In this document: piece after piece, positions 48,501 through 64,000 of the stretch
Numbering within the stretch: the stretch's first letter is position 1
Layout: each line of letters begins with the position of its first letter
Assembly (NCBI RefSeq): GCF_024868665.1
Contig: NC_079898.1
Coordinates: 19,154,403-19,218,402, forward strand
DNA: 64,000 nucleotides
From: Triplophysa rosa
Taxonomy: Eukaryota; Chordata; Actinopteri; Cypriniformes; Nemacheilidae
Direction of reading: 5' to 3'
Notes under the pieces: model-generated
Databases searched by the model: none
What the model was told of the DNA's origin: nothing
Seen by the model: the letters and a program-made list of their open reading frames with translations, nothing else
Program-made: the position numbers and the translations under genes

Positions 48501-50326
48501 CGGTGGTTATTTGGAAATATCCGTTTCGATTTTGTTCACTCGATATTGCGTTAGTAGCTTCATTGATTTATAGTTCAATATATTTTTGTTTTAATCACTA
48601 TCATCATTTTAATAGCTAAACATAATGTATTTTGTATAGCATCTTCACTTTTCTGAATGGTAATTAATTAGGTTTACTGGACAGCTTATGCTTGTTCACT
48701 GTGATGCTTATTGTATTTCCCTGAAACATTAGAACAGAGCAGAAAGTTCATATTTCCTCCGATGATGCATACACTTCTTTTCACAGCCTTTTTACTCTAT
48801 TCTCAGCCACGGACAGATGAGTCCATCCAATTTCATGTGTTAGGTAGTATGTTGGTATATAGGATGTGCAATGTCCCATGTGGAAGAGGTGGCAAATTGT
48901 TTGTGAAAGGACTTTAGTGCTCAAGAAGTTATGGGTTCAACCTGACCTGATATGATGCCCTTATTTTTTCTTTTTTTTTTAAATCTAGATATGACATGCT
49001 TCTCTTCTAAAATTCAGAGCATTTAGTCTCCTGGAGGATCGTGAGATTAAGTGCCTTTGATCATAATGATATAGGAACTCACAGTATGTGGGTTTGCTCT
49101 CATCCCACATCCTTAACCACCGACTATGTTGGACCAGAACAGAATGATGTCAGGAGAACAGTGCAATGGCTGTGATTATTTTCACATGCACCATGTTCAA
49201 ATTTGTACGAGTTGTCCAAATGTCTGTACAAGAAATGTGACTCTTTGTGGCCATCTCAAATTTCTGGCTGAAAGGAACTGCCCTGCCACAGTACATGATA
49301 TGTAATCAATCTTTGATAGTGAGAGCGGTTTCTTCAAACAATTTCCTCTTAAATAGTAACAAAAAACTTTGGTTCGTTGTATTATTTTGATGAAACAATA
49401 CATTTTTTATTTTGTTGTACAATCACTTACACCACTGATGTCCCAAATATGAATTTTACCATGCTCAAGAAATAAAATAATATTTCTATTTACCGTGAAA
49501 CTCCCCTTGAAACTTCACATCTCTGAAGCTGAAAAGGGTCAACCGCACATCTCATGTCACTCATGATGGATTCAGGTCTGTCCTTAAACACTTGAGCACA
49601 CAAGCGTGACACATTGATCAATGGGCATGTCTCAAACGGAGGATGATTCATCTACGTTAAAGCTACTTGCCAAAAGACTGCCGTTTCAGCAGTAATACAT
49701 CCACCACTGAAGACAGTCCTAACATTTGAACTCGTCTTCCTGCTGAAAATTGAGCTTACTGACATAAGTCACGCTAGAGAGCAAGATGTGGAGAGAATGT
49801 GCTCCCTCAGAGGACGTGAATTTGAGTTGTTGAATTTGATCATTTATATTTTCTCCAAATAAAGACACAATAATTTCCATTACTCTCATCTAGAGATTTA
49901 GGGCTGATCATATAAAAATTGACTTCGCATAAAGCAATTTATTAAAGACCTTCGTCTGGACTAATGCAGTGATCACAAAACCAAATCAATGAATATGCTG
50001 TACATCAACGCTTTATTTAACTGTAACATCTCTTTCCAGTTTCTGTCTTTATGGCTTCTCCCACTTATTAAAATATGCATGCACTCTTTCCTCCCATCCC
50101 TCTGATGGACACATTAGGGAGATGCTGTACAGCAACATGCCATCTGAAGTCCAGCATTTTAAATGCTGTCATTGCCTATGAAACATTTAGGAATAGTTCT
50201 TGTCCCACAGGCACTGTGGAAACACTTTTAATTAAACTGAACAGCTTGTTTCAAAAAACACACCTGTCAATCAATGCTGTTAATTAATTGGATATACAGC
50301 ATCAACATTACTGCAAGCACTGGCCT
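48501..50326. other. Intergenic, nothing identified
   Basis: AT-rich sequence between the promoter-like block and the kcns3 3' end. Open frames of 60-70 codons show no features. Confidence 0.4.
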
Positions 50327-50332
50327 TTTATT
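50327..50332 (-). promoter_or_regulatory. kcns3 poly(A) signal
   Basis: AATAAA on the minus strand about 240 bases after the kcns3 stop. Another lies further out near 50010, so a longer 3' UTR is possible. Confidence 0.5.
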
Positions 50333-50569
50333 GGTTACGGGTTTTGATTTATAAATAATGGAAAGCATGAGACATATCACCCTGAGAACTAAAGAGAAAA
50401 AGTGCTGTTGATTTTTCCAAGGTCCAGCTGGTACGTTCAGGAGGTTCTCAAACCTCCAAAGGTCCCGGACTTGTGTTCCTTGCCATGTGCTGCATATCTG
50501 ACCGATGAGGCAGGTTTCTTTTTTGTTTCTTCTCCTCCACTCATCTGAGATTGTGCGTGCATGTTGATT

Positions 50570-52069
50570 TCATGTTGCTTTCTCAGACTGTTTCATCCCA
50601 GCAGGGTAGGCACTTTCTACATCCTGGATGCTGGAAGCATCCGTGATGCTTCCCTCACTACTCCTAGAGGATGCGCTAAGTCCATGAGAATTCATATTTT
50701 GCGTGAAGATGCTTCCCATATGAAGGAATGGCATGCTAGGATCTGGCTGTTTTTCATCCTCTGGGTTGAGCTGATCAAGCTCCACCAGGGCTTTCTGTCT
50801 CTGGTAGTACTTTGAGAACTTGTTGAAGATGATGGAGATGGGAAGAGCAACCACAAGCAGGCCGCAGATGATGCACAAAGTGGCGATGAGCTTCCCAGCC
50901 AGAGTGACCGGATACGTGTCTCCGTATCCCACCGTGGTCATGCTAATGGTCGCCCACCACCAGCCCACCGGTATGGTCTGAAGTTCCGAGTCCTCATCTT
51001 CTTTCTCCACAAAATATATGAGCACAGAGAAAATGGAGATTCCCACAGAGAGGAACAGGATGAGTAGTCCTACCTCATGGTAGCTGTGACGGAGAGTCGC
51101 CCCGAGCGAACGCAGCCCGACAGAATGCCGTGCCAGTTTGAGAATGCGAAAGATGCGCATGAGGCGCAAGATCTGCACGACCCTCCCCACGTTCTCCAGC
51201 TCCGCACTTTCCTCAGCGTCAGCGGTTTCGAATGCCAGCGTGGCGTAAAATGGAACGATGGACGCCAAGTCAATGATGTTCAGTGCATTGCACACGAATT
51301 TGCGCAGGCATGGTGTGACAGCTAATCGTAAAATGAATTCAGTGGAGAACCACAGAACACAAAAAGTCTCAAACCCTGTCAACACCGGGTTCTCTACCTC
51401 TTTCTCATTGGCGTCAACCTGATGAAACTCGGGCATGCTATGAACACACATGGCTACAATACTCATTAACACCACACTCAGAGAAAACACTGCTATTATT
51501 TTTGCAAAAAGGGAATATCCAGGATTCTCCAGTCTCAGCCAGAGCTGCTTGCGTCTCTCCGAGCACCAGGTGCCCTCAAATTTCTCCAGGTCTTTATCAA
51601 ATGCAGATAACTCCTCCATGGATGAGTCTAGGCTGTCCTGCAGCTGGTTCTGTAGATCCTCATCATTTCCCCAATCATGATCTCCAACACACTCTTTCTG
51701 TTCTTGGAATTTGTTGCTGCAGCAGGCGTCGAGGTGAAGTTCTTTAATACCCCAGTACTCCAACTCTTGACTAAAACTAAATACACACAACTCTTCCATC
51801 AGGTGGATCCTTCCAGTATGATAGAAATTCAGCACATAGCGGAAAAAACGTGGGTTACGGTCGAAATAATATTCACCGTTGGCTGCTGCATAGTCATCAC
51901 AAATTTGCAGAATAGCAGCCTCTGAACTGCAGTAGAGCAGTCGGGCAAGCCGCGTCTGGGGGAAGCGCTGAATGAGAACGCGTTCAACGCGCTGCTTAAA
52001 GCCGCCGACATTGAGGTTGATGAAGTTGTCCTCGGGACCTCGGCGGTGCAGGACCTGCCCATACACCAT
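50570..52069 (-). CDS. kcns3: Potassium voltage-gated channel subfamily S member 3 (Kv9.3)
   Basis: Electrically silent Kv subunit that joins Kv2 subunits in heterotetramers and alters their gating at the plasma membrane. Single coding exon, 499 aa (human KCNS3 is 491). The T1 tetramerisation domain covers about residues 15-115 (INLNVGGFKQ, YYFDRNPRFFRYVLNFY). S1-S6 lie near 189-209, 229-250, 262-281, 295-318, 333-353 and 393-416. S4 carries the regular Arg/Lys series (QILRLMRIFRILKLAR). The selectivity filter TVGYGD is intact at 379-384. The S6 gate reads ALPISIIF (408-415): the second proline of the Kv1-4 PxP hinge is replaced by Ser, as expected for silent subunits. The acidic C-terminal tail is short. 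A spliced 5' UTR is likely, with the coding exon starting near 52110. Confidence 0.97.
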   Translation of the reverse strand: MVYGQVLHRRGPEDNFINLNVGGFKQRVERVLIQRFPQTRLARLLYCSSEAAILQICDDYAAANGEYYFDRNPRFFRYVLNFYHTGRIHLMEELCVFSFSQELEYWGIKELHLDACCSNKFQEQKECVGDHDWGNDEDLQNQLQDSLDSSMEELSAFDKDLEKFEGTWCSERRKQLWLRLENPGYSLFAKIIAVFSLSVVLMSIVAMCVHSMPEFHQVDANEKEVENPVLTGFETFCVLWFSTEFILRLAVTPCLRKFVCNALNIIDLASIVPFYATLAFETADAEESAELENVGRVVQILRLMRIFRILKLARHSVGLRSLGATLRHSYHEVGLLILFLSVGISIFSVLIYFVEKEDEDSELQTIPVGWWWATISMTTVGYGDTYPVTLAGKLIATLCIICGLLVVALPISIIFNKFSKYYQRQKALVELDQLNPEDEKQPDPSMPFLHMGSIFTQNMNSHGLSASSRSSEGSITDASSIQDVESAYPAGMKQSEKAT

Positions 52070-52701
52070 GATGAATTCCAGAACATGAAGGAGTTAGTTG
52101 TACAGGTGGGCTGTGTTGTGCTGGAGGGAAATGCTGAATGATCAGCTATGGCTCCATACCTATAAATGGGGGGTTTCAAAAGACATAGACCAAATTAGCA
52201 CTTTAAAAGAAAAAAGCTGAAACAACAATTTATGTATTCTTTAAAATGTGATTGCAAATAAAATGAATCATACACATATCAGCATACTCAATAACACATT
52301 GTCAACATCTTACACTATTATGCTGTGTATGACAGGACAAAAACTTAATCAGATTTAAATGCTCAGACAGACAGCTGATGTATTATAGACTGACTCTGTC
52401 TGTAAAAACTGTGATGGGGTAAAAGCATTTCAAAGCACAAATCAGGCTTTAAAGCTGCTAATGGATATTGATTCTATACAGTGTCATAAACAAAACCTTA
52501 GTGATCATCATGAGCATTTTAACACTTACTTTGACTTTCTCTCCAAGTGGCTTTTTAGAAAAGAAAAACATGTATAGATTTTTGGACAATTAGCCTACTG
52601 CATATTTATTAGTATAATAAGTATTAGAAACATGTAACCATAAGTCCACATAACACAAAACTTCAAAACGATATAGCTATTAAAGAAGCAGAGAATCCTC
52701 G

Positions 52702-52704
<3 letters not shown>

Positions 52705-52734
<30 letters not shown>
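52705..52734. repeat. TC microsatellite in the kcns3 5' intron
   Basis: Pure TC dinucleotides followed by an A run. Confidence 0.9.
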
Positions 52735-52737
<3 letters not shown>

Positions 52738-52968
52738 AAAAAGGCAACTAGACATCAAAACAGTTGATTTGGGTAAAATCACAAAAATTACTTTCAGATT
52801 ACTGTCAGATATGGACTGCAATGGCTGAGTTCGCGTGAACTTTTCTGAAGACAGTATGTGTATGAATGCGCGTACCCAGCCCGCTCTGACTAACTCGAGC
52901 ACCAAGGACAGCAGCAAAGTTAAGTAACCAAAACTACACAAAACCATATAACAAATATCACCTCTTAC

Positions 52969-53290
52969 CTCTCTGATAGCGTCAATGCACTGCAAAAACA
53001 TTCGGTGTAGATATTGGCATCCTCCAGCACCTTCCCGGGGAAAACACAGCACTCGCTAGCAGTGTTTGCCCCATGTCCTGCAGCGGACTGTGGCGGGTGG
53101 AACGCTTAGCGCAGATTGTGCCACTAATGCAATCGTGGTGCCTCGGGGCAGCCTCGCATCCGTACGTCACTGGCCCGTGGCAACTGGTGCGCGCTTACGC
53201 TTTGTTTTCGAGGACGCGCCTGTCACGCTCCGCGGTGCAGCTTTTGAAAGCACCGGAGAGGTGAAACGTGAGGCAAAACGACAGAGTGAA
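52969..53290 (-). promoter_or_regulatory. kcns3 noncoding first exon and CpG promoter
   Basis: On the minus strand, ATCAGAG|gtaagagg at 52969 is a strong donor. Upstream of it, 53050-53290 is CpG-rich (gaggacgcgcctgtcacg, gtgcgcgcttacgc). A matching acceptor (cacaacacag) lies at 52111, before the coding exon. This gives a noncoding exon 1 and an intron of about 0.86 kb, similar to the spliced 5' UTR of mammalian KCNS3. The exact start of transcription is not visible. Confidence 0.5.
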
Positions 53291-53991
53291 AAAAAATGAG
53301 AGTAGAGAGCGATCAAGCCAGGTAAGAGTCAGATACGTTTGTCACCCGTGAAGGTCAACAAAAGGATTACGAAACTAATGAAAGGCGAAGATTAAAAATC
53401 CCTTGAGTAACTAACTGCAGATCAAGAGAACCGAGGTCAGGTGGAGGACTACAGTATGAGGAAGCCCGTCTGTTATTCTGAAAAGTCTGTGTGTATTCTT
53501 TCCTTAGAAAAATGAACCATAGTTTTACATGTAGCTAAATCTAGTTTTACTTCGAATATCATGGTTACACTATGGATACTGTAATAAATCCACGATTAAG
53601 TTTCCTAACGGTATTTGCACATTAACTCCGTTTAAAGTGATATAACTTTGAAGAGTTGCAGTTATTAAAGTATGTAAAACAGAGTGTTTGTCACTTTCCC
53701 ATTGCTCAGCCAAAGAACTCTTGCAGAACCTGTCGCACGTGAACAGACGCAGTGCGCCCTCTAGCGGCAGATATGAATACGGACACACGGAATATTATGC
53801 TTCAAATTTTGTTTTTTATTTTGAATAATAAAATTAGGCTACTCAAGCAAAAAAGAAAATGAAACGTGATTGTCCAGTAAAGAATTACGTCACGACTTAA
53901 CTCTCAGCGATAATTATTTTTTAGTTTATCTGCAACAAATGACGCAAATCATTTTGTCTGAAGTGTCAGAGTTTGGGTCTCACTATAGAGG

Positions 53992-55025
53992 CAGGCCCGG
54001 ATTAAGAATTCAGGGGCCCCTGGGCACAAGTGTCTTGTAGACCCCCCCCCCCACATACATAAACATATTCATTTTTCTAAGAATAAAAGGGCAGACTTTG
54101 TCAATGATTATACTATAAGAGTAATTTGTCCATTTGTTCAACTTTATTTGTGTAACAAGCACTTCGCGACTCACGTTCTTATGTAAGCGTGTAATGGTAA
54201 ACGGCATTAACGAATATTAGTTATACTGTTACGAGTCTGTTTAAGTTAACATTTTGCAATGTATGTAAAATCACTCTGGATTTTCTAATAACTTAGGCTA
54301 AAAATCGGTAAATTAAGGCAGATAGACCTGATCAACATCAATATAAAATTAATTATTGGCGAAGACACACCAAATACATGTAAAAAAAAACTCTTACCTT
54401 TTTAAGATTTTAAAGACAACCGTGAGGGTATTCTAACTTAACCTATATCTTATATTCACAACAATAAAGCCGTTCTCATTTACATCTTTTCAGTTTCTAT
54501 AAAAAGCGGCGATTTTGGCTATATTCTTTCACACAGCCTCTGTCATGGTAACCATGTGCATATTTACAGACGAAATGGGTTCATGGTTACACATTCAAAT
54601 AGTGGATAACAGTGACAGGTTGTTGGAAACGCTGTTTTGTACTCGTTTCATTCAGGAGTCACCTGTGGAATGTGCTGCTTCTTCCTGCCGCTCAATGAGA
54701 CGATCCCTGCGCGGGGAAGGAGAGACCTTGCGCTCGCGGGGGACATTTTCCCACTGAAAGCTAAAGTTTATCGGAAAGTCGCTTGATTTATCGCATTGTG
54801 CTTCTGAACAAAAGCTGCTAAAGGGCTTGTAAAAGTTACTAAATCAAGAGACAGACTTGCGTACGTTAGAAACACGGTTTTGTGTGCGCACTTGCGTGTG
54901 TGCGGCCAGAGAGGCACACGGCATAATGAATATAGCGAAAACATTTTCTCCCCCTTTCTTGGGCCCCAAGCACGCATGGGCCCCTGGGCCTGTGCCCATA
55001 ATGCCCATTGGATAATCCGGCCCTG
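53992..55025. mobile_element. Non-autonomous hAT element, 1034 bp, with 8-bp duplication
   Basis: Begins CAGGCCCGGATTA and ends ATAATCCGGCCCTG. TATAGAGG is found directly before (53984-53991) and directly after (55026-55033). Subterminal blocks rich in gggcccctgggc are inverted between the two ends. No transposase frame remains; internal short frames are not related to hAT proteins. It occupies a third of the kcns3-wdr35 interval. Confidence 0.85.
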
Positions 55026-55537
55026 TATAGAGGTCAGCCTTGTATGAAAACGCAAGCCAGGACAAAGTAAAAATTAGGTAGAATGGATAGATTTGCTGTA
55101 AATAATTTACTGGATAACTATTACATATTACAAAAATGTATCAATTCTGATCCTATGCATATACTGTAATTGCATGTTTTTTTCTTCTATTGTAAATGTT
55201 AACACAAAATGAAGTGCTGAACCTTTCATTTTTATTTTGCTTATACACACATTACATTTATTAAATTGAAAAGCATCTACTCATAAGGATCTGTGACATT
55301 TAAAACATATAAGCGCTACTTATATTCCACTGTGTATAATGCTGGTATGTAACTTAAAAAATATATAGAAAATCTATACACGTATGATGAATTTCATAGA
55401 ATTATAAATAAGCCTAACTTGTTTTTGAACATTTTACAGATTTAAAACTCTGTGGCTCATTGCGAGTTCCTTGTGACCTATGTAAAAAGTGTTTGACATT
55501 TACAATTAGAGCATGAGGGAAAGAAGACAGGAAGTAT

Positions 55538-63899
<8,362 letters not shown>

Positions 63900-64000
63900 C
63901 TAAAACAAATAAAATTGTTAATGTCTGCCCCAAATGTTGTTAAGTAGGCCCCCACATTTCACACGTTTATATGATTTGTATTTTGGGGGAAAAAAATGAA

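Noticed and set aside
51070..51925. Plus-strand and alternate minus-strand frames across kcns3
   Set aside because: Shadows of the kcns3 coding strand.

Overview
This is vertebrate nuclear DNA, almost certainly from a cyprinid (carp-like) teleost. Genes are split by GT-AG introns. The proteins closely resemble vertebrate families. The AT-rich intergenic DNA carries repeats typical of cyprinid genomes: Angel-like foldback elements, tRNA-derived SINEs, hAT-type hairpins and long microsatellites. The species cannot be fixed from the sequence alone.

Layout: 0.5-5.6 kb holds two same-strand genes, nt5c1b (cytosolic 5'-nucleotidase I, 6 coding exons) and rdh14 (retinol dehydrogenase 14-like, 2 coding exons). 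From 5.7 to 45.8 kb there is a 40 kb gene-poor stretch built of transposon remnants, tandem arrays and unique sequence. It contains an isolated CpG-rich island near 21.5 kb and one exon-like segment near 15.1 kb. At 45.8-48.3 kb on the minus strand I find a phase-consistent three-exon gene model (135 aa) that I cannot assign to any family. At 50.6-52.1 kb lies kcns3 (Kv9.3 silent potassium-channel subunit, coding region in one exon, minus strand). From 55.5 kb to the window end lie the last 14 coding exons of wdr35 (IFT121, minus strand); its 5' part is outside the window.

The gene set matches human 2p24. As I recall the human map, NT5C1B and RDH14 are read towards KCNS3, and the same convergent order appears here. 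WDR35 lies on the other side in human, so its place next to kcns3 looks like a rearrangement. The products do not form one pathway: nucleotide catabolism, retinoid/lipid redox, K+ channel modulation and intraflagellar transport.

The intergenic DNA records several nested insertions. A 396-bp solo LTR sits in a DNA element whose uninterrupted relative is also in the window. A second LTR-like unit sits inside a TIR element. A 1.1 kb palindrome sits inside an Angel-like palindrome. A hAT hairpin with a perfect 8-bp duplication sits inside a second repeat.
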